The notes below the pieces were generated by a model that ran no database searches, was not told the DNA's origin, and saw only the letters and a list, made by a program, of their open reading frames with translations. A stretch of 64,000 nt of DNA from Micromonospora purpureochromogenes (GTDB lineage Bacteria > Actinomycetota > Actinomycetes > Mycobacteriales > Micromonosporaceae). Shown here piece by piece: positions 32,402 through 41,351 of the stretch. The stretch spans positions 4,712,001 through 4,776,000 of the forward strand of contig NZ_LT607410.1 of the NCBI RefSeq assembly GCF_900091515.1. Direction: 5' to 3'. Within the stretch, counting starts at the first letter, position 1, and each line of letters opens with the position of its first letter. The position numbers and the translations under genes were made by a program.

Positions 32402-34237
32402 GTGGCCGCCCGCCGCGCCGGCCGCCGGCCGGACCCGAACGAGGAGGCGTTCCGCCAGGCCAGGCAGCGGGTGACCGCGCACCCGATGTTCCGGCCGCTC
32501 TGCTCCGCCGGCGCGCGCAACGCCTGGTTCGCCTGGTGCGACGACGACGAGCTCGCCGACCAGCGGGGGTGGGCGCGGGTCCGCGAGGACGGGAAGGTCG
32601 TGGTCAACCGGCGGCGCCGCGCCGACGCCGACGAGTGGTACTGGGTGCTGGTGCACTGCCTGCTGCACCTCGGCTTCGACCACCTCGCCCCGGAGCGGGA
32701 GGGCCCGGCCGACCGGGCCGAGCAGGCCGCCGCCTGCCTGGTGGTGGCCCGGTTCCAGCACGACGCCAAGCTGGGCCGGCCGCCGGCCGAGCTGCCCACC
32801 CCGCTGCCGGCCGGTGACGAGGCCCGGCTGGCCGCCCGGTGGCGGGCGAGCGGCGTTCCCGACGGGTACGCCGGGTGCGGCGTCGGCGGGCACGGCGGTG
32901 ACCTCGACCGCCGCCCCCGGCCACCCGACCGGTACGGCTGGCGGCCGCCGCCCGGCGTGCGCTGGCAGAGCTGGCCGGAGCGGTTCGCGGTGGGGCTGGC
33001 GGCGGCGGCGAGCGCGGCGGTGGAGGAGGCCGGGGCGCCGAGGCCGGGCCCCGGGGGTGTCACCCGGGACAACCCCTGGGAGCGGGCGCGGCGCTGGTTC
33101 GTCTCGTCGTACCCGTTGCTGGGGGCGCTGGCGGCCGGCTTCCGGATCGTCGCCGACGTGGAGCTGGCCCGGTCCTGGGACATCGCGGTGGCGGCGGTCG
33201 ACGCGCACGCCGGGGAGATCTACGTCAACCCGCTGCGGGCGATGCCGGAGGAGGAGTGCCGGTTCGTCCTGGCCCACGAGATGCTGCACGCCGCGCTGCG
33301 GCACGCCGACCGGGTGGCGCACCGCGACCCGTTCCTGTGGAACGTCGCCACCGACTACGTCATCAACGGCTGGCTGGTGGAGATGGGCGTCGGTGTCATG
33401 CCGGACGGGCTGCTGCACGACCCGCAGCTGCGCGGGCTGTCGAGCGAGGCGGTCTACGACCGGATCGCCACCGACCTGCGCCGGCACCGCAGGCTGGCCA
33501 CCCTGCGCGGCGCCGGGCTGGGCGACATGCTGGGCGAGCGGACGCCCGGGCCCGGCGAGGCGCGCCGGGCGGTCGACCTCGACGAGTACTACCGTCGCGC
33601 GCTGACCAGCGGGTTGGCGTTCCACGAGTCGGCCGGGCGCGGCCTGCTGCCGGCCGGCCTGGTGGCCGAGATCCGGGTGCTCGACGCGCCGCCCCCGCCG
33701 TGGGACGTGCAGCTGGCCCGCTGGTTCGACGAGCACTTCCCGGCCCGTGAGCGGCAGCGGTCGTACGCCCGCCCGTCCCGCCGCCAGGCGAGCACCCCGG
33801 GCATCCCCCGCCCCGGCTGGCACCGCCCGGAGGAGCGGGAGCGCCGCCGGACGTTCGGGGTGGTGCTGGACACCTCGGGGTCGATGAGCGCCCGGCTGAT
33901 GGGGCGGGCGCTCGGCGCGGTCGCCTCGTACGCGCTGGCCCGGGACGTACCGGCGGCCCGGGTGGTGTTCTGCGACGCGGTGGCGTACGACGCCGGCTAC
34001 CTGCCGGTGGAGGAGATCGCCGGCCGGGTGCGGGTACGCGGCCGGGGCGGCACCGTGCTGCAACCCGGGATCCGGCTGCTGGAACGGGCCGAGGACTTCC
34101 CGTCGGACGGCCCGATCCTGGTCGTCACCGACGGCGAGTGCGACGTGCTGCGGATCCGGCGCGACCACGCGTTCCTGGTGCCGGCGGGCGCCCGGCTGCC
34201 GTTCACCCCGCGCGGCCCGGTCTTCCGGATGAGCTGA
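32402..34237 (+). CDS. DUF2201-type metallopeptidase-like/VWA protein, MoxR partner
   Basis: A 611-residue protein. A zinc-peptidase-like motif HEMLHAALRH is at 292-301, followed by DPFLWNVATDYVINGWL, and a C-terminal VWA domain has the MIDAS DTSGS at 490-494 and TDGE near 590. The N-terminal part holds a second, degenerate copy, HCLLHLGFDH at 85-94, with the same spacing of histidines. GTG start at 32402, 3 bp after the MoxR-like stop. The pair probably forms a metal-dependent AAA+/VWA complex of unknown target. Confidence 0.88.
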   Translation: MAARRAGRRPDPNEEAFRQARQRVTAHPMFRPLCSAGARNAWFAWCDDDELADQRGWARVREDGKVVVNRRRRADADEWYWVLVHCLLHLGFDHLAPEREGPADRAEQAAACLVVARFQHDAKLGRPPAELPTPLPAGDEARLAARWRASGVPDGYAGCGVGGHGGDLDRRPRPPDRYGWRPPPGVRWQSWPERFAVGLAAAASAAVEEAGAPRPGPGGVTRDNPWERARRWFVSSYPLLGALAAGFRIVADVELARSWDIAVAAVDAHAGEIYVNPLRAMPEEECRFVLAHEMLHAALRHADRVAHRDPFLWNVATDYVINGWLVEMGVGVMPDGLLHDPQLRGLSSEAVYDRIATDLRRHRRLATLRGAGLGDMLGERTPGPGEARRAVDLDEYYRRALTSGLAFHESAGRGLLPAGLVAEIRVLDAPPPPWDVQLARWFDEHFPARERQRSYARPSRRQASTPGIPRPGWHRPEERERRRTFGVVLDTSGSMSARLMGRALGAVASYALARDVPAARVVFCDAVAYDAGYLPVEEIAGRVRVRGRGGTVLQPGIRLLERAEDFPSDGPILVVTDGECDVLRIRRDHAFLVPAGARLPFTPRGPVFRMS

Positions 34238-34880
34238 CCGCCGCACCGCCCGGGTCCGGGGTGACGCCGCGCAGGAGCGTGCGGACCAGGTCGTCGACCA
34301 GCCGGGGTGCGGGCTCCGGGGCGGGGCCGGCGGGGTCGAGCACGTGGCGGAGCACCAGGTCGTGACAGACGCCGACGACCAGCGCGGCGACCGCCTCGGC
34401 GCTGGCGTCCGGGGCCACCCGGCCGAGTTCCTGCTCGGCGCGGACGTAGCCGGCGAGTTCGTCGCGCAGGCCGGCCCCGCCGCCGATCGGGTTGGGCAGC
34501 TCGGCCAGCCGGGCGAGCATCCCGGGCTGGGTGAACACGCCGGCCATGGCCGGCAGGATCGCCGCGTGCAGCGCGAGCGCCCGCGACAGGTACGCCCGCA
34601 GGTTCGCCGCCACCGTGCCCGCGCCCGCCTGCGGGGGCGCGTCCGCCAGCTCCGCCTCGACGGCCCGCACGTGCGCGTGCAGCGCGTACGCGAGCAGTTC
34701 CTCCTTGTCGGCGAAGTGGTTGTAGAGCACCCCGTCGGCGACCTGTGCCTCGCGGGCGATGTCGCGGACCGTCACCCCGACGGTGCCACGCCGGGCGACC
34801 AACCGTCGCGCGGCGGCGATCAGGTGCTCGCGCAGGCTCCGGTCGCCGCCGCGCAGCGCCGCGGCTCTCCTCGGTGACAT
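34203..34880 (-). CDS. TetR-family regulator
   Basis: A 225-residue regulator with helix-turn-helix VTVRDIAREAQVADGVLYNHFADKEELL near residues 35-62 and a helical ligand domain. Its 3' end overlaps the convergent VWA gene by 35 bp. ATG 34880 is preferred over ATG 34889: TAGGAT (34888-34893, minus) ends 7 nt before it, a leaderless arrangement. The neighbouring methyltransferase gene has a palindromic site in its promoter that may be its target. Confidence 0.9.
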   Translation of the reverse strand: MSPRRAAALRGGDRSLREHLIAAARRLVARRGTVGVTVRDIAREAQVADGVLYNHFADKEELLAYALHAHVRAVEAELADAPPQAGAGTVAANLRAYLSRALALHAAILPAMAGVFTQPGMLARLAELPNPIGGGAGLRDELAGYVRAEQELGRVAPDASAEAVAALVVGVCHDLVLRHVLDPAGPAPEPAPRLVDDLVRTLLRGVTPDPGGAAVSSSGRPGRAG

Positions 34881-34962
34881 CACCGGCATCCTAGGGCCGC
34901 CTCGGTCACGACGTGCCCCGTCCCGCGAGGGGCGCGGCGATCCGGCCGCGGGAGGGACCGGG

Positions 34963-35802
34963 TCACGCCGGACGGCGGGCGGTGACCAGCCAGGCGGTGC
35001 CGCGCAGGCGTACCCCCTCGGGTCCCTCGTGGGCGCGCAGCGCGTCGGTCAGCGCGGCGCGCGCCCGGCCCGCGGTCGCCGCGTCGACCCGGTCGAGCTG
35101 ATGCCGCACCGGTCCCCAGCCGGCGAGGAACTCCCCGGCGTCGACGGCGTCGCGCCCCCAGAGCTGGGACGCCTCGGCCGGGACGCACGCCACCTCGACC
35201 AGGCCGGCCTCGGTGAGGACCCGCTCGACGACCGCCGGGTCGGCGAGGGAGAGCGGCTCGGCGGCGCCCGTGCCGTCGGTGCCCGGATGCGGCAGGTGGG
35301 CCGCCAGCGCGGCGAACATCCGCCCCAGGTCGCTGTGCCGGATGTCGTCGAGGCAGACGAAGGCGAGCCGGCCGCCGGGGCGCAACGCTCGGGCGAGGTT
35401 GCCGAACGCGGCGACCGGGTCGGCGAAGAACATCACCCCGAACCGGCTGAGAACCACGTCGAACGCGGCGTCGGGCAGCGGGTGCACCTGCGCGTCGCCC
35501 TGGATGAACCGGACGTTGCGCACCTGCTCCGCCGCCGCGCCGGCCCGGGCCCGGTCGAGCATCGGCGCGGAGAGGTCGATCCCGACCGCGTGGCCGTCGC
35601 CGACCCGGCGGGCGGCCAGCCGGGTGAGCTGCCCGTTGCCGCAACCGACGTCCAGCACCCGGTCGCCCGGCCCGACGTACGCCAGCAGCGGAGCGTTGAA
35701 GCCGGCGTTCACCGCGTCGTAGCGGTCGTGGTGCTGGGCCCAGTGCCGACCCTCGTAGCCGTTCCACGCCTGCGCCTGGTGGGTGTTGGCGACCGTCTCC
35801 AT
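34963..35802 (-). CDS. Class I SAM-dependent methyltransferase
   Basis: A 279-residue methyltransferase: WNGYEGRHWAQHHDRYDAVN, motif I RVLDVGCGNGQLTRLAA, IDLSAPMLDRAR and FDVVLSRFGVMFFADPVAAF, the UbiE/ubiquinone-type group. Substrate is unknown. GGGGAGG precedes the ATG. It lies upstream of the TetR gene on the same strand and carries a likely TetR operator in its leader. Confidence 0.88.
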   Translation of the reverse strand: METVANTHQAQAWNGYEGRHWAQHHDRYDAVNAGFNAPLLAYVGPGDRVLDVGCGNGQLTRLAARRVGDGHAVGIDLSAPMLDRARAGAAAEQVRNVRFIQGDAQVHPLPDAAFDVVLSRFGVMFFADPVAAFGNLARALRPGGRLAFVCLDDIRHSDLGRMFAALAAHLPHPGTDGTGAAEPLSLADPAVVERVLTEAGLVEVACVPAEASQLWGRDAVDAGEFLAGWGPVRHQLDRVDAATAGRARAALTDALRAHEGPEGVRLRGTAWLVTARRPA

Positions 35803-35816
35803 CGAGCCTCCCCGTT

Positions 35817-35832
35817 ATGAACGTATGTTCAT
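35817..35832. promoter_or_regulatory. Probable TetR-type operator
   Basis: ATGAAC-GTAT-GTTCAT is a 6+6 bp palindrome 15 bp before the methyltransferase start, with a further GTTCAT half-site at 35840-35845. Such sites typically bind the adjacent TetR regulator, which here would control the methyltransferase and possibly itself. Confidence 0.6.
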
Positions 35833-35913
35833 GAGCACCGTTCATAATGGGCGGGCTGATCGGCCGGTGTCAACGGTTTCGGCGCTGATCTCCTCGGGTA
35901 CCTCCGGCCCTCG

Positions 35914-37545
35914 ATGAAGCTGTCCATGCACTCGACGACGTTGCGCCGCGCGGCGCGGAGCCTCTTCGGTTGGACCGCGCTGCGGCCCAACCAACTCGCC
36001 GCCATGCGCGCGGTGATGAAGCGACGCGACGCCCTGGTGGTCCTGCCCACCGGCGCCGGCAAGTCGGCGATCTACCAGATCCCAGCCAGCCTGATCCCCG
36101 GACCGACGGTGGTGATCTCCCCGCTGCTGGCGCTGCAGCAGGACCAGATCGCCGCCCTCAACGAACGGCAGCGCCCCGAGCTGCGGGCGGTACGGATTAG
36201 CTCCGACGAGTCCCCGGCCCAGCAGGCCCAGGCCATCGAGGAGATCCGCGACGGCCGGGCCGAGTTCCTCTTCATCACCCCGGAGCAGCTCAGCAACCCC
36301 GACCGGATGGCCGAGGTCAGGGCGCTGAAGCCGGCGCTGGTGGCGATCGACGAGGCGCACTGCATCTCGGCCTGGGGGCACGACTTCCGCCCCGACTACC
36401 TGGCGCTGGGCCACCTGATCGAGGGCATCGGCCGGCCACCGGTGGTGGCCCTGACCGCCACCGCCTCACCCCCGGTGCGCGACGACATCATCGCCCGGCT
36501 GCGGCTGCGCGACCCGGAGGTGGTGGTCTCCGGGCTGGACCGGCCCAACCTCTTCCTGGAGGTCGCGCACTGCCCCACCGACGACTACCGGTGGCGGCGG
36601 CTGGTGGCGCTGCTGCGCGACGACCAACGCCCCGGCATCATCTACGTGCCGACCCGGCGGGCCGCCGAGGAGCTGGCCCAGCGGTTGACCGACGCCGGCT
36701 TCCCGTCGCAGTACTACCACGGCGGGATGGCCACCGGCGCCCGGCACGAGCTGCACGAGGCGTTCCTCGCCGACCAGGTGCCGATCATGGTGGCCACCTC
36801 GGCCTTCGGCATGGGCATCGACAAGCCGAACATCGCCTGGGTGGTGCACATGGCGCTGCCCGACTCGCCGGACAGCTACTTCCAGGAGATCGGCCGCGCC
36901 GGCCGGGACGGCGCGCCGGCCCGGGTGCTGCTGCTCTGGAGCGCCGAGGACGTCGGGCTGCAACGCTACTTCAGCGGCGGCCTGCCGGACTCCACCGAGC
37001 TGCGCGACCTGGCCGCGCTGCTCCGCAAGGAGGCGCGGACCAAGAAGGAGCTGCGCGAGGTGACCGGACTGGGTCCGCGCAAGCTCGGCCAGTACCTGTC
37101 GCTGCTGGAGCAGATCGGGGCCGCCGAGCGGCGGGCCAAGCAGAAGATCGGCGCGCCCCGCTACTCCCCCACGCCGGTGGACGCCGCCGCTGCGGCCCTG
37201 GCCGAGGCGGAGCGGCAGCAGACCGTGACCCGGTCCCGCACCGACATGATGCGGGCCTTCGCCGAGACCACCGCCTGCCGGGGGCAGACGCTGCTGGCGT
37301 ACTTCGGTGAGCAGATGTCGGAGGTCTGCGGGCACTGCGACAACTGCCACGCCGGCACCAGCACCGCCGACGACGGCGCGGTCGGGCCGTTCCCGGTGCA
37401 CAGCCAGGTCCGCCACCCCGAGTGGGGGGCGGGACTGGTGCTCAACTACGAGGAGGACCGGATGACGGTGCTCTTCGACGAGGTCGGCTACAAGACGCTT
37501 TCCGTGCCCGTGGTGTCGGAGCAGGGCCTGCTGACGCTGGACTAG
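35914..37545 (+). CDS. RecQ-family ATP-dependent DNA helicase
   Basis: A 543-residue 3'-5' helicase: LRPNQLAAMRAVM, Walker A PTGAGKS with Lys50, DEAH at 146-149 in AIDEAHCISAWGHDFRPDYL, motif VI QEIGRAGRDG and the RecQ zinc cluster C-x17-C-x2-C-x2-C (ACRG to CGHCDNC). No HRDC domain follows; instead the C-terminus has a short beta-rich unit (QVRHPEWGAGLVLNYEEDRM) known from actinobacterial members. Start MKLSMHSTTLRRAARSLFGW has no clear ribosome site. Confidence 0.92.
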   Translation: MKLSMHSTTLRRAARSLFGWTALRPNQLAAMRAVMKRRDALVVLPTGAGKSAIYQIPASLIPGPTVVISPLLALQQDQIAALNERQRPELRAVRISSDESPAQQAQAIEEIRDGRAEFLFITPEQLSNPDRMAEVRALKPALVAIDEAHCISAWGHDFRPDYLALGHLIEGIGRPPVVALTATASPPVRDDIIARLRLRDPEVVVSGLDRPNLFLEVAHCPTDDYRWRRLVALLRDDQRPGIIYVPTRRAAEELAQRLTDAGFPSQYYHGGMATGARHELHEAFLADQVPIMVATSAFGMGIDKPNIAWVVHMALPDSPDSYFQEIGRAGRDGAPARVLLLWSAEDVGLQRYFSGGLPDSTELRDLAALLRKEARTKKELREVTGLGPRKLGQYLSLLEQIGAAERRAKQKIGAPRYSPTPVDAAAAALAEAERQQTVTRSRTDMMRAFAETTACRGQTLLAYFGEQMSEVCGHCDNCHAGTSTADDGAVGPFPVHSQVRHPEWGAGLVLNYEEDRMTVLFDEVGYKTLSVPVVSEQGLLTLD

Positions 37546-37594
37546 CCTGACCGGGCACCGGGCGCAGACGCAACGAAACGAGAGGGGCTCAGTC

Positions 37595-38098
37595 GTGATC
37601 GAACAGCCGGCGTACACCGGGTTCGGGTTCTCCGACGAGGAGTGGGGGCTGCTGGTCGGCCTGCCGCAGGCGGTCCTGACCGCGGCCAGCGCCGCGGAGC
37701 ACGACGGCAGCCGGCGCACCCGCGCGGAGAACGCCGCCGGGCTGGAGACCATCTCCGCCGGCCGCGAGTCGGCCAACCCGCTGGTCGCGGCGGTCGCCGG
37801 GGAGATCGTGTCCCGGGTGGGCGACCCGGAGGCCGGCGAGGAACTGCCGGTCATCGAGCCGGCCGACCCGCAGGCCCTGATCGACGACGTGCTGGCCCGG
37901 GCCGGCCAGGCGTCGGCGCTGCTGGCCGCCCGGGTGGACGAGGGCGAGGCCGGGGCGTACAAGCACTGGCTGGTGGAGATCGCCGAGCAGGTGGTCGGCG
38001 CCGCCGCCAGCGGCGGCCTCCTCGGCCTCGGCGGCGACCAGGTCAGCGACTCGGAGCGGCGCTTCCGCGACCGGCTCTCGCACGTGCTCAACGACTGA
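37595..38098 (+). CDS. Conserved hypothetical helical protein
   Basis: A 167-residue, acidic, alanine-rich protein (FGFSDEEWGLLVGLPQAVLT; HWLVEIAEQVVGAAASGGLL; FRDRLSHVLND) predicted all-helical and soluble. I do not recognise a family with confidence. GTG 37595 with GAGAGGGG upstream. It follows the helicase gene by 49 bp and may be co-transcribed. Confidence 0.75.
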   Translation: MIEQPAYTGFGFSDEEWGLLVGLPQAVLTAASAAEHDGSRRTRAENAAGLETISAGRESANPLVAAVAGEIVSRVGDPEAGEELPVIEPADPQALIDDVLARAGQASALLAARVDEGEAGAYKHWLVEIAEQVVGAAASGGLLGLGGDQVSDSERRFRDRLSHVLND

Positions 38099-38222
38099 TC
38101 GGCCCCGCCTCGGATCCGCGCGCCCACCCGGTCGCGCGGATCCGTCGTCTCCGCGCTCTTTCGCCGGCCGGGCCGTCATCGACAATGGGCAGGACACACG
38201 CGGAACCACGGAGGCGGGAAAG

Positions 38223-39257
38223 ATGCTGGACCGGAACGTCATCGACACGGAGGCACTGCCGCCGCGCGAGCGGTTCGGGATGTGGCTGGACCTCGTCGCC
38301 CGCACCGCGTCGCCACTGCGGATGCGGTCCGCGCACGCCGACGACTTCACCGCCCGCGCCGAGATCATCCCCCTCGGCCCGATCCAGTTGGTGAACTACC
38401 GCTACCCCTCGCTGGACGCCGTACGGACCGCCAAGCTGGCCCGGCAGACCGAGGTGGACTACTTCCTGCTCGCCCTGACCACCACCGGTACCGGCTCGTC
38501 CGGGCAGGCCGGCCGGCAGAGCGTGCTCGGGCCGAGCGAGTTCACCTTCTACGACGGGTCGCGCCCCCACCAGGTCAGCCACGAGGGCGCCCAGGGCGGG
38601 CAGCAGCACGCCAGCTCAGTGGTGGCCCTGATCCCGTTCGGCGCGCTGCCGCTGCCCCCCGATCGGCTGGCTCCCCTGCTCGCCGGCCGGATGTCCGGCA
38701 CCGAGGGGGTGGGCGCCCTGCTGGCCCAGTACCTGGTGCAGATCACCGGTCATCCGGAGCAGTACCACGCGGCGGACGCCGACCGGCTCGGCACGACCGC
38801 ACTCGACCTGATCGCCACCATGCTCGGCCGGCACCTGGTCGCCGAGGACGCGGTTCCCCGGGAGGTACGTCGTCGGGCGCTGCTCGCGCAGGTACGCGGC
38901 TACATCCAGCGGCACCTGGGCGACTCCGCGCTGAGCCCGCAGACGATCGCCGACGCGCACCACGTCTCCGTCCGGACCCTGCACCGGCTCTTCGAGACGG
39001 AGGAGAGCACGGTGGCGTCCTACGTGCGCGACCTGCGCCTGGGCCGGTGCCGCCGCGACCTCGCCGACCCGGCGCAGGCACACCGGGCGGTCCAGGCCGT
39101 CGCCGCTCGCTGGGGCTTCGGTGACAAGGCGGTCTTCAGCCGCGCCTTCCGCGCCGCCTACGGCGAGACCCCGCAGGGGTACCGCTCGGCCCGGCGAGAA
39201 CAGGCACGGATCGTCAACGACGCGGCATCCGTCGTCAACTCGACGTCGACATACTGA
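38223..39257 (+). CDS. AraC-family regulator with AraC-binding-like N-terminus
   Basis: A 344-residue regulator. The N-terminal ligand-type domain (VDYFLLALTTTGTGSSGQAG; LGPSEFTFYDGSRPHQV) matches the AraC-binding-like group, and the C-terminal double helix-turn-helix has LSPQTIADAHHVSVRTLHRL and WGFGDKAVFSRAFRAAYGETPQGYR. GGAGGCGGGAAAG precedes the ATG. No evident target gene beside it. Confidence 0.9.
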   Translation: MLDRNVIDTEALPPRERFGMWLDLVARTASPLRMRSAHADDFTARAEIIPLGPIQLVNYRYPSLDAVRTAKLARQTEVDYFLLALTTTGTGSSGQAGRQSVLGPSEFTFYDGSRPHQVSHEGAQGGQQHASSVVALIPFGALPLPPDRLAPLLAGRMSGTEGVGALLAQYLVQITGHPEQYHAADADRLGTTALDLIATMLGRHLVAEDAVPREVRRRALLAQVRGYIQRHLGDSALSPQTIADAHHVSVRTLHRLFETEESTVASYVRDLRLGRCRRDLADPAQAHRAVQAVAARWGFGDKAVFSRAFRAAYGETPQGYRSARREQARIVNDAASVVNSTSTY

Positions 39258-39399
39258 TTCCGAACCGGCGGTCGGCAGGCCCGTGCCGGCCACCGGTAAC
39301 GGGGGACCGTGGTGGCGCCCGTGACCTCCTTGTCACGGGCGGCCGCCCCGGTTGCCGCGCGGACGGCCCGCCACCGCCAGCCACCCGGCCACACCGATT

Positions 39400-39442
39400 C
39401 CGGCCCCGTCGCTCTTCCCCCCAGGACCGACGACGGGGCCGG
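39400..39442 (-). terminator. Strong hairpin closing the heptose/glycan operon
   Basis: CCGGCCCCGTCG (39400-39411) pairs perfectly with CGACGGGGCCGG (39431-39442), directly at the stop codon of the topoisomerase gene. It probably ends the eight-gene minus-strand transcript; the remaining 39258-39399 stretch shows nothing else. Confidence 0.75.
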
Positions 39443-40426
39443 TCAGGCCTCCTCCAACAACTCCAGGACCGTCCGCTCGGCCTCGGGCTTCGGGGTGTCC
39501 GGCCGGACCGGCGCCACCACCCCGTCGTGGTAGAGGTCGACCACCCGTGGGTCCACATAGGACGTCCGGGCCACCGTGGGGGTGTTGCCCAGCAGCTCGG
39601 CGACCTCCTTCATCACCCCGGCGACCGCCTTCTTCCGGGCGGTGGCGGACCGCTGCACGCCCACGGTGGCCAGCTCCGTCGCCGCGAGCACCGTCGCGTG
39701 CCAGGTGCGGAAGTCCTTGGCGGTCATCTCGCCCCCGCTGGCGTCGCGCAGGTACTCGTTGACCTCGTCGCTGCGCACGTCGCGCCACTGCCGCCCGTCC
39801 CAGTAGCCGAAGAGGCGGTCCTCCGTCCGCCGCCGCCGGCGCAGGTTGGTCAGCACCTGGCACAGCTCCGCGTCCTCGATCCGGCGGACCTGTTCGATGC
39901 CGCCCTTGGCGGGGAACTCGAAGACCACGCAGCCGCCCTTCGAGCGGGCGTGCTCGGGGCGCAGGGTGGAGACCCCGAAGGTGGCGTCCTCGCCGACCGC
40001 GTACTGGTCGTTGCCGACCCGGAACATCCCCATGTCCAGCAGCCGGGCGACGGTGGCCAGCACCCGGTCCCGGTTCAGGCCCCGCCGGCCCAGGTCGTCG
40101 GCGATCCGCGCGCGCAGCACCGGCAGCCGGTGGGCGACCTCGAGCACGTGGTCGAACTTCGCCTCGTCGCGCTTGCGCCGCCACTCCGGGTGGTAGAGGT
40201 ACTGCTTGCGGCCGGCCGCGTCAACGCCGGTCGCCTGGATGTGCCCGTTCGGGTACGGCGAGATCCAGACGTCCTGCCAGGCGGGCGGGATGACCAGCTC
40301 GCGCAGTCGGGACAGTTCGTCGGGGTCGCGGACCGCCTCGCCCCGGGGGTCGAGGAACACCAAGCCCTTGCCGGCCCGGCGGCGCCCGTACCCCGCCCGG
40401 CCCGGATCACTACGCCGCAATCGCAC
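39443..40426 (-). CDS. DNA topoisomerase IB
   Basis: A 327-residue poxvirus/eukaryote-like type IB topoisomerase: GLVFLDPRGEAVRDPDELSR, IPPAWQDVWISPYPNGHIQA, TGVDAAGRKQYLYHPEWR, active-site region with KDFRTWHATV and catalytic Tyr in TSYVDPRVVDLY. It relaxes supercoils through a 3'-phosphotyrosine. GTG 40426 overlaps the upstream GT9 gene by 17 bp, so it is read as the last gene of the glycan operon, an unusual location. Confidence 0.93.
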   Translation of the reverse strand: MRLRRSDPGRAGYGRRRAGKGLVFLDPRGEAVRDPDELSRLRELVIPPAWQDVWISPYPNGHIQATGVDAAGRKQYLYHPEWRRKRDEAKFDHVLEVAHRLPVLRARIADDLGRRGLNRDRVLATVARLLDMGMFRVGNDQYAVGEDATFGVSTLRPEHARSKGGCVVFEFPAKGGIEQVRRIEDAELCQVLTNLRRRRRTEDRLFGYWDGRQWRDVRSDEVNEYLRDASGGEMTAKDFRTWHATVLAATELATVGVQRSATARKKAVAGVMKEVAELLGNTPTVARTSYVDPRVVDLYHDGVVAPVRPDTPKPEAERTVLELLEEA

Positions 40427-41351
40427 CGGAGACCCGCACCGCCTCTTCGGCCTCTTCCACGGCGGCCAGCACCCGGTCCACGGGCAGGGCCGCCACCGTC
40501 GGGTGGCTTCCTACCCCGGGCCGGCCGGGCCAATCCCGCGCGCCGCTCCACAGCACCCGGTGCCGGGACCGGTCCGGCGGCGGACCCCACTCGGCCGGCG
40601 GGACCGGGCCGAAGAGCAGCACGGACCCGGTGGCGTAGGCGGTGGCGAGGTGGCCGACCCCGGTGTCGCCGCTGACCACCAGGCGGGCGTGGGCGACCAG
40701 CGCGGCCAGCTCGCCCAGGTCGGTCCGGCCGGCCAGGACGGCGGAGTCGGGCAGACCCGCCCCGGCGGCCACCCGACGCGCCAGCTCCCGCTCGTCGGCC
40801 GAGCCGGTCACCACCACCCGGTGGCCGCGCTCGGCGAGGGTCCGGGCCAGCGCGGCGAAGCGCGCCGCCGGCCAGCGCTTCTCGGGGATCTTGCTGCCCG
40901 GGTGGACGACGGTGACCCCGGTCGGCGCCCGGTCCGCCGCCGGCCGGCGCAGGGCGAGGTCGCCGGGGTCGGCGGGGATGCCGTACCAGGCCAGCAGGCG
41001 GCACCAGCGGTGCACCTCGTGCTCCCCGGGACGCCACCGCGGGCCGTCCGGGTGGCCGGCCTCGGGGCAGCGGAACGCCAGCAGCCGGCCCGCGCCGGCC
41101 AGCATCCGGTGCGAGTCGGGCCCGCGCCCGTGCAGGTTGACCGCGACCGGCGGGGGCGGCCACGGCGGGGAGCCCAGGCCGTCGGTGGGCAGCAGCCGGT
41201 CGACGCCGCCGACCAGGTCGACCAGCGGCCCGAGCCAGGCCGGCGCCGCCAGCACCAGTTCCCGGTCGGGGTACGCGGCCCGCAGCGCGCGCAGCGCGGG
41301 CACCGCCGTGGCCAGGTCGCCCACGCCGAGGGCGCGGAGCACGAGGATCAC
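40410..41351 (-). CDS. GT9-family (heptosyltransferase-like) glycosyltransferase
   Basis: A 313-residue GT9 protein, the family of ADP-heptose:LPS heptosyltransferases. N-terminal VILVLRALGVGDLATAVPAL and donor-site TVVHPGSKIPEKRWPAARFA plus VVSGDTGVGHLATAYATGSV are typical. With hldE and gmhA next to it, an ADP-heptose donor is plausible. GTG 41351 overlaps the SDR stop as GTGA. The acceptor is unknown; Gram-positive envelopes have no LPS. Confidence 0.88.
   Translation of the reverse strand: MILVLRALGVGDLATAVPALRALRAAYPDRELVLAAPAWLGPLVDLVGGVDRLLPTDGLGSPPWPPPPVAVNLHGRGPDSHRMLAGAGRLLAFRCPEAGHPDGPRWRPGEHEVHRWCRLLAWYGIPADPGDLALRRPAADRAPTGVTVVHPGSKIPEKRWPAARFAALARTLAERGHRVVVTGSADERELARRVAAGAGLPDSAVLAGRTDLGELAALVAHARLVVSGDTGVGHLATAYATGSVLLFGPVPPAEWGPPPDRSRHRVLWSGARDWPGRPGVGSHPTVAALPVDRVLAAVEEAEEAVRVSGAIAA

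Noticed and set aside
30056..34246. 1396-codon minus-strand frame
   Set aside because: It covers five well-supported genes on the other strand and translates to low-complexity His/Arg/Gly sequence.
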